A stretch of DNA of 64,000 nt from Actinomycetota bacterium (GCA_030838475.1 JAUZFP010000094.1:20469-84468); one strand, 5' to 3'. Counted from the first letter of the stretch, positions 40,330-49,450 are shown. Notes: generated by a model not told the origin, from the letters alone. Program-made: numbers and translations.

Positions 40330-41277
40330 GTGAACGAACCTGAAACTGACCTTGTCAACCCGCCGACGGCGCCCACCTCCGTGCTTCCGGTCGCAGTCTC
40401 GCCCGCACCTACCTGGTTCCCGAACCCGGCGCTCGACCCGTCATCGGAGTTCATCCCGGTGGCGTCCCAGCACGAATTCACCGCCGCAGCACCCGCGGTG
40501 CCGCTGGCCGTGTTGCAGGCGAACTCCATCTCCGCCTGGTTCGGCGAACGCAAGGTGCTCGACCGGGTGAGCCTGACCATGGAGGCGGGCCGGATCACGG
40601 CCCTCATTGGTCCGTCGGGGTGTGGCAAGTCCACCTTCCTGCGCATCCTGAACCGAATGCACGAGATGGTCCCCGGCGCCAGTCTCGCCGGCGAGGTGCT
40701 GTTGGACGGCGTCGACGTGTACAGCGCGCAACGGCGACTCACCGACGCGCGCCGCGAGATCGGGATGGTGTTCCAGAAGCCGAACCCGTTCCCGGCCATG
40801 TCGATCTACGACAACGTCGTCGCCGGTCTCCAGCTCACCGGAAAGCGCGCGAGCCGCGGCGACAAAGATGCACTGGTCGAGTCGAGCCTCATCAAGGCCG
40901 GCCTGTGGAAGGAGGTGCGCGATCGTCTGCGCCAGCCCGGTGGAGGCCTATCGGGCGGCCAGCAGCAGCGACTGTGTATCGCGCGGTCGCTGGCAATCCA
41001 ACCGCGAGTCCTGCTCATGGACGAGCCGTGCTCGGCGCTCGACCCCACCTCGACACGGGTCATCGAGGAGACCATGCTCGAGCTGGCACGCGAGGTCACC
41101 ATCGTCATCGTCACGCACAACATGCAGCAGGCGCAGAGAGTCTCGGACAACTGTGCGTTCTTCCTCGCATCGCAGGGCACCCCCGGCGGCATCGTCGAAC
41201 ATGGACCAACCGACCTGATGTTCAGGAATCCGACCGATCCGCGCACCAACGACTACGTGAATGGACGATTCGGATGA
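40330..41277 (+). CDS. pstB: Phosphate-type ABC transporter ATPase PstB, extended
   Basis: 315 residues from GTG. The ATPase has Walker A GPSGCGKST, the PstB-typical RILNRMHEMVPGA, signature LSGGQQQRLCIARSL and Walker B LLMDEPCSALDPTST, and ends FRNPTDPRTNDYVNGRFG. An extra N-terminal stretch of about 60 residues (Pro/Thr-rich) is not part of ordinary PstB. It is separated from pstC/pstA by six surface-protein genes, an unusual order. Four-base overlap with the lipoprotein gene. Confidence 0.92.
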   Translation: MNEPETDLVNPPTAPTSVLPVAVSPAPTWFPNPALDPSSEFIPVASQHEFTAAAPAVPLAVLQANSISAWFGERKVLDRVSLTMEAGRITALIGPSGCGKSTFLRILNRMHEMVPGASLAGEVLLDGVDVYSAQRRLTDARREIGMVFQKPNPFPAMSIYDNVVAGLQLTGKRASRGDKDALVESSLIKAGLWKEVRDRLRQPGGGLSGGQQQRLCIARSLAIQPRVLLMDEPCSALDPTSTRVIEETMLELAREVTIVIVTHNMQQAQRVSDNCAFFLASQGTPGGIVEHGPTDLMFRNPTDPRTNDYVNGRFG

Positions 41278-41804
41278 AACATCGGTCCCTGTTGCTCATC
41301 ATCGCGGTCGTCGCCGCGGTGTCCCTGTCCGGGTGCGCGACAACCGCACCGGCACCGACGAACCCACCGCTCCCGACCGCCGCGCCGACGGCCACGGGCA
41401 CGTTTAATGAGGCGCTTGCCTACCAGAGCGCCTGGCATGTCGAAGCGAGGGGCAAGTATTTCTCCGGATCGATGGACACGTGCGACCTGAACACCCCGAT
41501 CTCGATCGAGGACGCCGCAGCGCTCGCCAACGCTGATACCCAAGTGCCGGTCTTCGGGGCGGTCTTCCGCGACGGCGGGATCTCGTATGGAACCGTCTGG
41601 CCCACGCCGCTACCGGGCACCGGTATCGAGAGCGGGACGGGAACGTACTCGATTAGTTACGACGGATCGGGTCTCCCCGTTATCGCTCATGGCACCGCCA
41701 CCGTGAAGTGGCACGACGCGAAAAGGAAGCCAGCGATCGTCACTCGCCACGACACCCTCACGCTGACCTTCACGAGGGAATCCCGCGCCGATCGTTGCCA
41801 GTGA
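41274..41804 (+). CDS. Lipoprotein at the end of the Pst/WxL locus
   Basis: 176 residues. Signal peptide with lipobox SLSGCATT, a Pro/Thr-rich linker, and a domain with FGAVFRDGGISYGTVWPTP and TATVKWHDAKRKPAIVTRHD. No family recognised. The start ATG overlaps the pstB stop (ATGA), so it is the last gene of the operon. It ends 13 bases from the convergent ribokinase stop. Confidence 0.78.
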   Translation: MKHRSLLLIIAVVAAVSLSGCATTAPAPTNPPLPTAAPTATGTFNEALAYQSAWHVEARGKYFSGSMDTCDLNTPISIEDAAALANADTQVPVFGAVFRDGGISYGTVWPTPLPGTGIESGTGTYSISYDGSGLPVIAHGTATVKWHDAKRKPAIVTRHDTLTLTFTRESRADRCQ

Positions 41805-41817
41805 GCCCGCTTGCCAG

Positions 41818-42690
41818 CTACAGCTTTGGCTGGGCGCCCGGGTGTTGTACGGCCGCAGAGCCGGCCGAGATCCCGGCGGCAACGGCGGATGCGAGGGTGC
41901 CACCCGCGACAAGAGTGGCCGCCAGCGCTCCCGCGAACGCGTCGCCCGCCCCCGTCGTGTCGACCACGGTCACTCGCTCGGCGGGGGTGTGGCTCACTCC
42001 GCCGGAGTCGGCGACGATCGCGCCATCGCCGCCCAGTGTGATGACCACCGAGCGACTCGTCGCCAGTAGCCGCTTCGCCACCGTCAGGGCATCGGCGGGG
42101 CTGTCGATGGTGCTGCTGGCGAGATCCGCCGCCTCGGTCTCGTTGAGGATGAGCGGATCAGCCAACCCAAGCAGTTTGGGCGAGACATAGCGCGACGGCG
42201 ACAGGTTGAGCACGAACCGCCCGCCGGCCCTCTCGATCTCCGTTGCGGCAGCGGACACCACCTCCGGCGAAATCTCCAGCTGGCAGAGGAGCACGGAGGA
42301 CGCGTCGGCGATCGAGGCGACGACCTTCGCGACCTCGGTCGCGTCAAGCACGGCGTTCGCGCCCGGAGCCACGATGATCGTGTTCTCGCCGTCGGCAGAC
42401 ACGGTGATCAGCGCGACGCCCGTCGCCGCATCCACGGTTCGTGCGTGCGAGACGTCCACACCGCGAGCCTCGAGTTCGGCGAGAGTGTCCGCGCCGACCG
42501 AGTCCGAACCCACCGCAAAGACAAACACCGGCTTCGCACCGGCGCGAGCGGCGGCGACGGCCTGGTTGGCGCCCTTGCCGCCCATGGCGACGCTCAGGGC
42601 GCCGCCGAGAATGGTCTCACCGGGATGGGGCTGCCGCTCGACGGACACCGTGTAGTCGCGATTGGCCGAGCCGAGCACGATCAGCGTCAC
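41818..42690 (-). CDS. rbsK: Ribokinase
   Basis: Phosphorylates ribose (or a similar sugar) to ribose 5-phosphate. 290 residues with PfkB signature 1 ([15 protein letters not shown]), the [12 protein letters not shown] substrate region and signature 2 [13 protein letters not shown] with the catalytic Asp. It is the last gene of the riboflavin operon, overlapping ribH by four bases. Since ribulose 5-phosphate is a riboflavin precursor, this fits a supply role, though that is inference. Confidence 0.92.
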   Translation of the reverse strand: MTLIVLGSANRDYTVSVERQPHPGETILGGALSVAMGGKGANQAVAAARAGAKPVFVFAVGSDSVGADTLAELEARGVDVSHARTVDAATGVALITVSADGENTIIVAPGANAVLDATEVAKVVASIADASSVLLCQLEISPEVVSAAATEIERAGGRFVLNLSPSRYVSPKLLGLADPLILNETEAADLASSTIDSPADALTVAKRLLATSRSVVITLGGDGAIVADSGGVSHTPAERVTVVDTTGAGDAFAGALAATLVAGGTLASAVAAGISAGSAAVQHPGAQPKL

Positions 42691-43169
42691 GGGGTTGCGC
42701 CCCGAACCGAGCGAAGCAGAACCGCGGTTGCCACGGCCGCCTCGGCCGCCTCGGCGCCCTTGTCCTCCTTCGAGCCGGGAAGTCCCGCCCGATCGAGACC
42801 CTGTTGCTCGTCATCAAGCGTCAGCAGGCCGAATCCAACCGGCTTGCCGGTCGCGATGCTCACCTGGGTGAGGCCACTTGTAGCGGCATCCGAGACGTAC
42901 TCAAAGTGGGGCGTGCCGCCGCGGATGATCACGCCGAGCGCGACGACCGCATCCGCTCCCGCCTCCAGAACCGCCTGCGAGACGACCGGGAGCTCGAAGC
43001 TGCCGGGCACTCGCACGACCGATATGGACACCCCGGACTCGGTTAGTGCGCGAATCGCCCCCTCGAGAAGTCCGGTTGCGATGGTTTCGTGCCACTGGCC
43101 GGCGACGATCGTGATGTTCAGCCCGGTCCCGTCGGTGTGCCGGGTCTCGGGCGCGCCCTCGCCGCTCAC
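42687..43169 (-). CDS. ribH: 6,7-dimethyl-8-ribityllumazine synthase
   Basis: Condenses the pyrimidine dione with 3,4-dihydroxy-2-butanone 4-phosphate. 160 residues; [36 protein letters not shown] and [18 protein letters not shown] are the classical lumazine synthase motifs (catalytic His in TPHFEYV). Overlaps ribBA and rbsK by four bases each. Confidence 0.95.
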   Translation of the reverse strand: MSGEGAPETRHTDGTGLNITIVAGQWHETIATGLLEGAIRALTESGVSISVVRVPGSFELPVVSQAVLEAGADAVVALGVIIRGGTPHFEYVSDAATSGLTQVSIATGKPVGFGLLTLDDEQQGLDRAGLPGSKEDKGAEAAEAAVATAVLLRSVRGATP

Positions 43170-44467
43170 TTCAGCGATCCGTTCTGGCTCGCCAAGCTCT
43201 GCCGTTCAACAACCTGGCCGTCGAGCGTCGCATCGTCGGGCAAAACGTGGCCCATGCGGTCGCGCTTCGCCTCAAGGTACTTCTCGTTGTATTCGCCGAC
43301 GCCGACCACGAGCGGCACGCGCTCCAGCACGGTGATGCCGCGCTCGCCCAGCTGGCGGAGCTTCTCCGGGTTGTTGGTGATGGCGCGAACCTCGGAGATG
43401 CCGAGGTCCTCGAGGATGCCGACGGCCGCCCCATAGTCGCGCCCGTCGGCCGGGAACCCGAGCGCGAGGTTTGCGTCGAGGGTGTCGAGGCCGTCCTCCT
43501 GCAGACGGTACGCCTTCAGCTTGTTGATGAGGCCGATGCCGCGACCCTCGTGACCACGCATGTAGATGACGATGCCGCCCTCCTCCTGGATCGCGTCGAG
43601 CGCGGCATCCAGCTGCGGGCCGCACTCGCACTTCTCCGAGCCGAACACCTCACCGGTCAGGCACTCGGAGTGCACGCGGAGGAGGGTGCCGTTCTTCGGG
43701 TTCCCCGAGATGATGGCCAGGTGATCCGCGCCGGTCTGGCGGTCGCGGTACGCCCGGAAGCGGAACGATCCGTGCTCGGTCGGAACCTGCGTCTCGACCT
43801 CGAAGATCACGCGCGAACTCTCCGGGATCGGAACGCTCAGCGGAACGTCCGTATCGCAGTGCCACTCCTGCAGGTAGTCGATGAGCGCGGCGATGGTGAT
43901 AACCGGGAGATCCTCGCGCTCACCGAACTCGATCAGCTCCGGGAGGCGCATCATCTCGCCGTCGTCCTTGGTGATCTCGCCGATCGCGCCTACCGGGATG
44001 AGTTCGGCCAGCTTCAGCAGGTCGACGGCGGCCTCGGTGTGGCCGGCACGGGCTCGAACTCCGCCGTCGAGCGCCCGCAGGGGAAGGATGTGGCCGGGCC
44101 GGTTGAGGCTCGACGGTGTCGAGTCGAAGTCGGCGAGGACGCGCAGGGTGTGGGCTCGATCCGCCGCACTAATGCCGGTAGAGAACCGGTCGGCCGCATC
44201 CACGGTGACCGTGTATGCGGTCTGCAGCGGGTCCTGGTTGTCGAGCACCATGAGCGGAAGCTCCAGGCGGTCGGCAATCTCATGGGTCATCGGCGCACAG
44301 ATGAACCCGGAGGTGTTGCGAATCATGAACGCGAGCCACTCCTGGGTCGCGAACTGGGCGGCGATGATCAGGTCGCCCTCGTTTTCGCGGCTCTCGTTGT
44401 CGACGACGATCACGGGCTTGCCTTCGCTCAGTGCGGCGAGGGCTGCGGGGATTTCGGCGAGACTCAT
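43166..44467 (-). CDS. ribBA: Bifunctional DHBP synthase/GTP cyclohydrolase II
   Basis: 433 residues. The N-terminal RibB domain ([34 protein letters not shown]) makes dihydroxybutanone phosphate. The C-terminal RibA domain opens GTP and carries the zinc cysteines in [18 protein letters not shown] and [10 protein letters not shown]. It supplies both riboflavin precursors. Coupled by 4-bp overlaps to ribE and ribH. Confidence 0.96.
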   Translation of the reverse strand: MSLAEIPAALAALSEGKPVIVVDNESRENEGDLIIAAQFATQEWLAFMIRNTSGFICAPMTHEIADRLELPLMVLDNQDPLQTAYTVTVDAADRFSTGISAADRAHTLRVLADFDSTPSSLNRPGHILPLRALDGGVRARAGHTEAAVDLLKLAELIPVGAIGEITKDDGEMMRLPELIEFGEREDLPVITIAALIDYLQEWHCDTDVPLSVPIPESSRVIFEVETQVPTEHGSFRFRAYRDRQTGADHLAIISGNPKNGTLLRVHSECLTGEVFGSEKCECGPQLDAALDAIQEEGGIVIYMRGHEGRGIGLINKLKAYRLQEDGLDTLDANLALGFPADGRDYGAAVGILEDLGISEVRAITNNPEKLRQLGERGITVLERVPLVVGVGEYNEKYLEAKRDRMGHVLPDDATLDGQVVERQSLASQNGSLK

Positions 44468-45156
44468 GACTCGCTCCTTTCAATTGAAGCCGTGGTGTTG
44501 AGTGCGGAGAATCCGATGGTCTGGCGGTGTGGATCGGTGACCGAGCTCACCGGTCGATCGTCGTCTGCACCGGTGAGGAGCAGTCGTTGCACCTGACGGG
44601 CGAGGATGTCGGTCTCGACGTTCACGAGATCGCCCGCGGCGCGGGCACCGAGCGTCGTGGCCTCGAGCGTTTCGGGAATGAGGGACACCTCGAACCAGTC
44701 GTCGCCCACCGCGCTGACGGTCAGTGAGATTCCGTCGATCGCGATCGATCCCTTGCGTGCCACGAGACCGGCGAGGTCGCGGGCGAGCGTGAGACGAACG
44801 ACGCGCCACGCGCTGCCGTCGGTGAGCGACAGGATCTCGCTGGTGCCGTCGATGTGGCCCTGCACGATGTGTCCACCGATTCGATCGCCCACCCTGGCGG
44901 CGCGCTCGAGGTTCACGAGCGTTCCCGGGGTCAGTGCGCCGAGGGTGCTCATCACAATCGACTCGGCCATGACATCCGCGGTGAACCAGTCGTCGCCCTG
45001 GTCGACGACAGTGAGGCAAACGCCGCTGACGGAGATCGAGTCGCCGTGCTTGGCGTCGGACACGGCGAGCGGTGCCCGCACGGTCACGCGCGCCGCATCG
45101 GCGCTCGGAACCCAGGCCGTGACGGTGCCGAGCTCTTCGATAATTCCGGTGAACAT
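44464..45156 (-). CDS. ribE: Riboflavin synthase, alpha subunit type
   Basis: 230 residues forming two lumazine-binding barrels: MFTGIIEELGTV...GDSISVSGVCLTV and GHIVQGHIDGTSEI...GSIAIDGISLTVSAVG. Dismutates two lumazines to riboflavin. A C-terminal extension of about 25 residues (DDDRPVSSVTDPHRQTIG) is longer than usual. Start shares one base with the ribD stop. Confidence 0.94.
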   Translation of the reverse strand: MFTGIIEELGTVTAWVPSADAARVTVRAPLAVSDAKHGDSISVSGVCLTVVDQGDDWFTADVMAESIVMSTLGALTPGTLVNLERAARVGDRIGGHIVQGHIDGTSEILSLTDGSAWRVVRLTLARDLAGLVARKGSIAIDGISLTVSAVGDDWFEVSLIPETLEATTLGARAAGDLVNVETDILARQVQRLLLTGADDDRPVSSVTDPHRQTIGFSALNTTASIERSES

Positions 45157-46193
45157 CAGTTCTCCCTTTCCGGTCGTGCCGTAATCAAAAGGTCGTTGCC
45201 GAGCTGTTCGAGCCCGACGATTTCGAGACGGCGGATGTCTGGCATGCTCGCCGCACCGATGTCGCGAACCGCAAGCCGGTCGCCGCCCAGCAGGGCAGGG
45301 GCGAGGTAGATCGCGTATTCGTCGACGAGCCCGGCGGCGATCAGCGCGCTCTCGAGGGTCGGCCCGCCCTCGACATAGAGTCGACGGATGCCGCGCCCGA
45401 ACAGCGTCGACAGCGCGCCATCCAGGTCGTGGTCGAGAATCTCGATTAGGCCGCCCGGATGCTGCCGCAGTTTCGCGCCGTCGGGCAGGGGACGCTCTCC
45501 GATCACGACCGCGATGGGCTGGTGTTCCATCAGTTCGCCCGCGTCACCGCGCGCCGTCAGCGACGGGTCATCGGCGAGCGCCGTGCCGGTTCCCACGAGG
45601 ATGGCGTCGCTGGCCTCGCGCTGCTCGTGCACGCGCTGACGAGCCGCCGCACCCGTGATCCACTGGCTGCTACCGTCGGCGGCCGCGGCCCTGCCATCCA
45701 GGGTCGATGCCCACTTGATCGTGACATACGGGCGGCGCAGACGTGCCGCGGTCAGCCACTCGTGTTGGAACTCCTCGGCCTCCGCCCGCAACACTCCGCC
45801 GGTGACCGAGACGCCACCATTTGCGAGCCGCTCGGCGCCGCCGCCGGCGAGTGGACCAGGATCGCTCGTCGCGTAGTAGACCTTGGCGATGCCCGCCTCG
45901 AGGAGGGCGACCGAGCACGGGCCCGTGCGTCCGGTGTGATTGCAGGGTTCGAGAGTGACGACCGCGGTGAGCCCGCGCGCATCGGGGTGGCCGTCGACGG
46001 TCGGGAGCTTGCCGAGTGCGTCTACCTCGGCGTGGGGGGTGCCGACACCCCGGTGCCAGCCTTCGGCGACGATTGTGTTGGAGTCGTCGAGCAGGACGCA
46101 GCCAACCTGGGGATTCTCACCGGTGGCAGGTCCGCGCGAAGCGAGGTCGATCGCGTGGCGCATCGCCTGCTCGAGCTGAATCTCGCTGATCAT
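45156..46193 (-). CDS. ribD: Bifunctional deaminase/reductase RibD
   Basis: 345 residues from ATG 46193 (GAGGACCGG upstream); the open frame continues further upstream into the leader but the extra codons are not protein-like. The N-terminal deaminase has the zinc motifs HAEVDAL and PCNHTGRTGPC; the C-terminal reductase shows VTIKWASTLDGRAAAADG and VEGGPTLESALIAAG. First gene of the operon, behind the FMN riboswitch. Confidence 0.94.
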   Translation of the reverse strand: MISEIQLEQAMRHAIDLASRGPATGENPQVGCVLLDDSNTIVAEGWHRGVGTPHAEVDALGKLPTVDGHPDARGLTAVVTLEPCNHTGRTGPCSVALLEAGIAKVYYATSDPGPLAGGGAERLANGGVSVTGGVLRAEAEEFQHEWLTAARLRRPYVTIKWASTLDGRAAAADGSSQWITGAAARQRVHEQREASDAILVGTGTALADDPSLTARGDAGELMEHQPIAVVIGERPLPDGAKLRQHPGGLIEILDHDLDGALSTLFGRGIRRLYVEGGPTLESALIAAGLVDEYAIYLAPALLGGDRLAVRDIGAASMPDIRRLEIVGLEQLGNDLLITARPEREN

Positions 46194-46242
46194 CCGGTCC
46201 TCGTTAGTGTGAGGCTCCGGGTCAGTACGAATCTGCCGCTCG

Positions 46243-46276
46243 AAAAAAGGAGACGCCAAATTGTGTGCTGCCTCCC
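46243..46276 (-). terminator. Candidate attenuator after the FMN riboswitch
   Basis: On the minus strand GGAGGC (46275-46270) can pair with the 6-nt GUCUCC (46254-46249), one G-U, followed at once by U6 (46248-46243). The left arm is the riboswitch 3' end, so ligand-dependent refolding could switch termination. The stem is short, so the call is moderate. Confidence 0.5.
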
Positions 46277-46408
46277 ATCCGGACTTTAACCGTCGGTCTC
46301 GGAATTTCACCGAGTCAACCGCAGACCGTTGCCTTTCACAGCACAGATCTTTGGCTCGTGGACTATCACCACCGGTTCGGATTCTCACCGACCCCGGAGC
46401 ACGTTCTC
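46262..46408 (-). ncRNA. FMN riboswitch (RFN element)
   Basis: Read on the minus strand the leader contains the RFN core: CGGGGTCGGTGAGAATCC, CCGGTGGTGATAGTCC followed by CGAGCC, CGGTGAAATTCCGAGACCGAC and GTCCGGATGGGAGGCAGC. P1 pairs GTGCT near 46402 with AGCAC near 46267. It controls ribD-ribE-ribBA-ribH-rbsK, reducing expression when FMN is plentiful. Confidence 0.95.
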
Positions 46409-46414
46409 AGTATA
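46409..46414 (-). promoter_or_regulatory. -10 box of the rib operon
   Basis: TATACT on the minus strand (46414-46409) would start the transcript a few bases before riboswitch helix P1. The -35 region (ACACCG, 17-bp spacer) is weak. Confidence 0.5.
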
Positions 46415-46467
46415 ACAACGGTGGCTTTGCACGGTGTATTCCCGCGTAAAGGAGTCGGGTTCCGGTG

Positions 46468-48327
46468 CTACTCGATGCCGTCGGTTTCCCACGTTTCGCT
46501 GTTGATCGTCCCGGGCGGGCCCTCGAACGACGTGTCGACGACGACCCGGGGCGAATACTGTGGGCAGGTCGCGGCGAGCTCACCCGCAACCTTGGGGTCC
46601 GCCGTGTACACGGTCGACTTGGCATTCATGTAGCGCAGCATGCCGCAGAGCGTCTCGATGTGGGTGTCCTGGTAGCGCCCCGACGCCCGATAGAGGAAGT
46701 ACGGCTGCGCTACGGCCAGCGTGAGCTTCTTATTCCCATGCACGAGTCCGCCGCCCGCCAGCAGCAGCCACTCGTTGACGATCGGTTCGTCGGGGTCACC
46801 CGACAGCCAGAGGACGTGTGAGTGATTGGCGGTACTCAGCCTCAGGATGTTGTCCACGGTGTCCTCGCCGCTGTGCCTCACGAAGTCGCCGGTGATCCGG
46901 GCGACAGGCTGGCGCTCCGCCATTTCGGGCCACGTGCCGGGCGGGAGCACGGCGGCGGCGAACAGCGCAAGGACGCCGAACGCAGCGACTGCTCTCAACC
47001 GGGTTCGTCCGGCGATGCTCCCGACGGCGAAGGAGAGGCCAACGACAGCAAGCAGAACGACGAGCGTCCAGACCAGCTTCTTCGGGTAGTAGTAATCCCA
47101 GGGATCGGCGTGCGAATGCGTGAAATAGAGCATCGCACCGGAGGCCACCGCCGCGCCGATCAACAACCCCACGGCGCCCGAAACCACGGGCAGCGGAGTC
47201 CGGACGCGCACGACCATCAGCGTGAGAACGACGAGCACGACAGCGATCGGGCCGGTCCACCACAGGTTCGGGAATCCGACCCCCGGAGTTGCGAGACTCG
47301 AGTCCTGGGCGAACAGTGTCGGAAGAGAATCGAACACCACAAACCCGGCCGCCTGCACGAGACCGACAGCCGCCACGGCAAGCTGCCATCCGCGCAGAGA
47401 CCGGAAGGTTCCGAAGTTCCTGACCACGATCACGACCCCTAATGCGACAACCAGGAACGCGATAGGCGTCCACGTGGCGAGAGCGAGTGTCGCGAGCCCG
47501 GTCAGGATCACGAACGCGGCAACAGGATGAGCCCTCGATCCCAGAAACACCAGCCAACTGGCGAGGGCGATCGGCAGCAGGAGGCTGACGTTGAAGTAGC
47601 CCCACTGAATCGTCAGGCCGGACACAAACCAGGTGAGGGGCAGCAGCGATCCGAGTGCGCTCGTGACGGCCACCGTTCTCGTCAGGGTGGGTTTCACCAA
47701 CGAGGCGGCCACCACCCCCATGGCGACGCAGGTGACGGTGAGCAGCAGCACCCAGACGAGAGTGAACGCCGACAACTGGTGGATAAGTGACGCCTCCGCC
47801 GATCCCGACGAAGGAGAACCTGCTCCGAGTGCCACGGCGATAATCGCCGAGGGGAGCGGTACTGGATTTTCCTGCGCTCCGAGCGCGATGCCATTGTCGG
47901 TGACGATCTTGCCCGCGTAGTAGAGATTGTTGAGGGCATCCCCGTTCATGGCCCAGCCGTACCGCGACGCACCAGGCAGAATGTGCGCCAGGCCGACGGT
48001 CGCGAGCCAGATCACGCCGCCGAGCAGGGACCAGCACCACAGCACGACTGCGTACCGCGAAGGTCGCCTCAGCGCGTTCGGAGTGCGGACGGCGAGTAAC
48101 GCTCCGACGGCTCCGACGACGACGCAGGCGACCACGATCGCGACGATGTAGTTCGCTCCCACGAGATGGGAGAGCATCAGCACGCCGAGGAGTAACACGA
48201 GTGCGCCCGCGCCCGTTGCCGGGATCGCCAGTAGGTGGCCGAACCGCGCCCGAAATACCAGGAGCCAGGGGAAGGCGGATGCCAGAAAAAGAGCGAGCAG
48301 CAGCGGCGCTGCGAGGCTCATCGGCAT
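46468..48327 (-). CDS. DUF6541-like polytopic membrane protein
   Basis: About 619 residues from ATG 48327. More than twelve hydrophobic helices, e.g. LLLALFLASAFPWLLVF, ALVLLLGVLMLSHLVGA and WLVFLGSRAHPVAAFVILTG, then a soluble C-terminal part with cysteines (ETLCGMLRYMNAKSTVYTAD, LAATCPQYSP). The layout resembles actinobacterial DUF6541 or GT-C-like membrane proteins; the NGDALNNLYYAGKI loop after an early helix is suggestive of the catalytic loop of such transferases. Upstream in-frame ATGs (48345, 48462) are alternatives; TACGGT six bases before 48327 favours a leaderless start there. Confidence 0.7.
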   Translation of the reverse strand: MPMSLAAPLLLALFLASAFPWLLVFRARFGHLLAIPATGAGALVLLLGVLMLSHLVGANYIVAIVVACVVVGAVGALLAVRTPNALRRPSRYAVVLWCWSLLGGVIWLATVGLAHILPGASRYGWAMNGDALNNLYYAGKIVTDNGIALGAQENPVPLPSAIIAVALGAGSPSSGSAEASLIHQLSAFTLVWVLLLTVTCVAMGVVAASLVKPTLTRTVAVTSALGSLLPLTWFVSGLTIQWGYFNVSLLLPIALASWLVFLGSRAHPVAAFVILTGLATLALATWTPIAFLVVALGVVIVVRNFGTFRSLRGWQLAVAAVGLVQAAGFVVFDSLPTLFAQDSSLATPGVGFPNLWWTGPIAVVLVVLTLMVVRVRTPLPVVSGAVGLLIGAAVASGAMLYFTHSHADPWDYYYPKKLVWTLVVLLAVVGLSFAVGSIAGRTRLRAVAAFGVLALFAAAVLPPGTWPEMAERQPVARITGDFVRHSGEDTVDNILRLSTANHSHVLWLSGDPDEPIVNEWLLLAGGGLVHGNKKLTLAVAQPYFLYRASGRYQDTHIETLCGMLRYMNAKSTVYTADPKVAGELAATCPQYSPRVVVDTSFEGPPGTINSETWETDGIE

Positions 48328-48386
48328 GTATAGACCGTACGGCATCCCCTCTGGCGCGGACGCGAGGCGCGGGCTGCTGCCTTCAA

Positions 48387-48480
48387 CTGCATAACTCCTG
48401 AGATTGGATGGCGTCATCCGGGCGCAGTGCGACATCCACTGAGGATGTTCGCGTGCTGGCATTCAATCTCAGGAGTTATT
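48387..48480. repeat. Palindromic repeat block 1 (REP-like)
   Basis: ATAACTCCTGAGATTG (48391-48406) and CAATCTCAGGAGTTAT (48464-48479) form a perfect 16-bp inverted repeat with a 57-base interior that itself contains a smaller hairpin (GACATCC/GGATGTTC). The same arms recur at 49407-49450. The block sits in a divergent intergenic region, so it is not a terminator. Confidence 0.8.
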
Positions 48481-48547
48481 CATAAGGAAGCTGTCCACAG
48501 ATTCACGCGCGAGCCCATTTCGGTGGGCGAGACGATGCGAATCTGTT

Positions 48548-49421
48548 GTGGTGTCGTGGCAGAGCGCGTTCGAGCAGAGCGGACTCCGCGTACTCTCGCG
48601 CGCGGAACTCTGCGCCAGGGGGGCGACCGGCGCATCACTCACCGCTGCCATTCGATCGAAGCTATTGATTCGCTTGAGGAGGGATCACTACGCGCTGCCG
48701 GATTGTGATCGGCACGTGATCGAGGCGGTCAGGATCGGTGGTCGGTTGGGGTGCATTTCTGCGCTTGCGGATTACGGCGTCTTTGTCACCGATTCTCGGT
48801 TCACTCATGTTCACCTGGATCCGCTCGCGTCGCGACCACGCAGTCCTCGCAGTCGATTCGATCCGCTTTCGTCCGACAATCGGGATGGGGCCCAGCTTCA
48901 CTGGAGGAATCTGGTTCATGAGGACGACGGTGATGAATGTCGAGTGGGCATTCGCGATGCGCTGCTCATCTCTCGAATGCCAGAGCCTCTGGAACTCGGT
49001 CGCAACATTCGACAGCGCGCTTCACCTGGGGCGGGTCACCCCGGCGGATATCGCCGACGTGTTCGCTCGAGCGCCACGATCCGCCCGAGCCGTCGAGCCG
49101 ATGATCGACTCTCGAGCGGAGTCCGGTCCGGAGAGCATCCTCAGAATGATCGTTCGAGCGCTCGGATACGGCTGCGAGCCGCAAGTGACGATCTCCGGTA
49201 TCGGGCGAATTGATCTCATCGTCGAGGGTCGGCTTGCGCTCGAAGCTGACAGCCGGAAGTGGCATGAGGGCTGGGAGAAACAGCGGGCAGACCGGGAGCG
49301 TGACATCCAGCTCGCCCGCAGAAAATTCATGAGCTTGCGGCCTCTCAGCGACCACATCCTGTACTCGCCGCAGACTGTCGGAGAGGCCATCACTGGGCTG
49401 ATCTCCCTGCATAACTCCTGA
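48548..49421 (+). pseudogene. Frameshifted AbiEi-like/DUF559 (Vsr-like nuclease) gene
   Basis: The N-terminal half (GTG 48548; VSWQSAFEQSGLRVLSRAELCARG, LIRLRRDHYALPD) resembles the AbiEi-type winged-helix domain and runs to about 48975 (GIRDALLI). The C-terminal half continues in the +1 frame: WNSVATFDSALHLGRV, GPESILRMIVRALGYG, GIGRIDLIVEGRLALEADSR with WHEGWEKQRADRERD, a DUF559/Vsr-like nuclease pattern. One inserted base (or two lost) near 48960-48990 explains the break. Repeated palindromes flank the unit. A sequencing error cannot be excluded. Confidence 0.75.
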
Positions 49422-49450
49422 CTCGAATCGCTCAATCTCAGGAGTTACGC
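49407..49450. repeat. Palindromic repeat block 2 (REP-like)
   Basis: TAACTCCTGA (49412-49421) and TCAGGAGTTA (49438-49447) pair around 16 bases. The 15-base CTGCATAACTCCTGA at 49407-49421 is identical to 48387-48401, and CAATCTCAGGAGTTA at 49433-49447 to 48464-48478. The block supplies the stop codons of both the DUF559 gene (TGA) and the convergent HAD gene (TAA). Confidence 0.8.

Noticed and set aside
48738..49421. Separate 227-residue protein in the DUF559 region
   Set aside because: Its N-terminal part is not protein-like; only the C-terminal half matches the family, so it is better explained as the distal part of a frameshifted gene.
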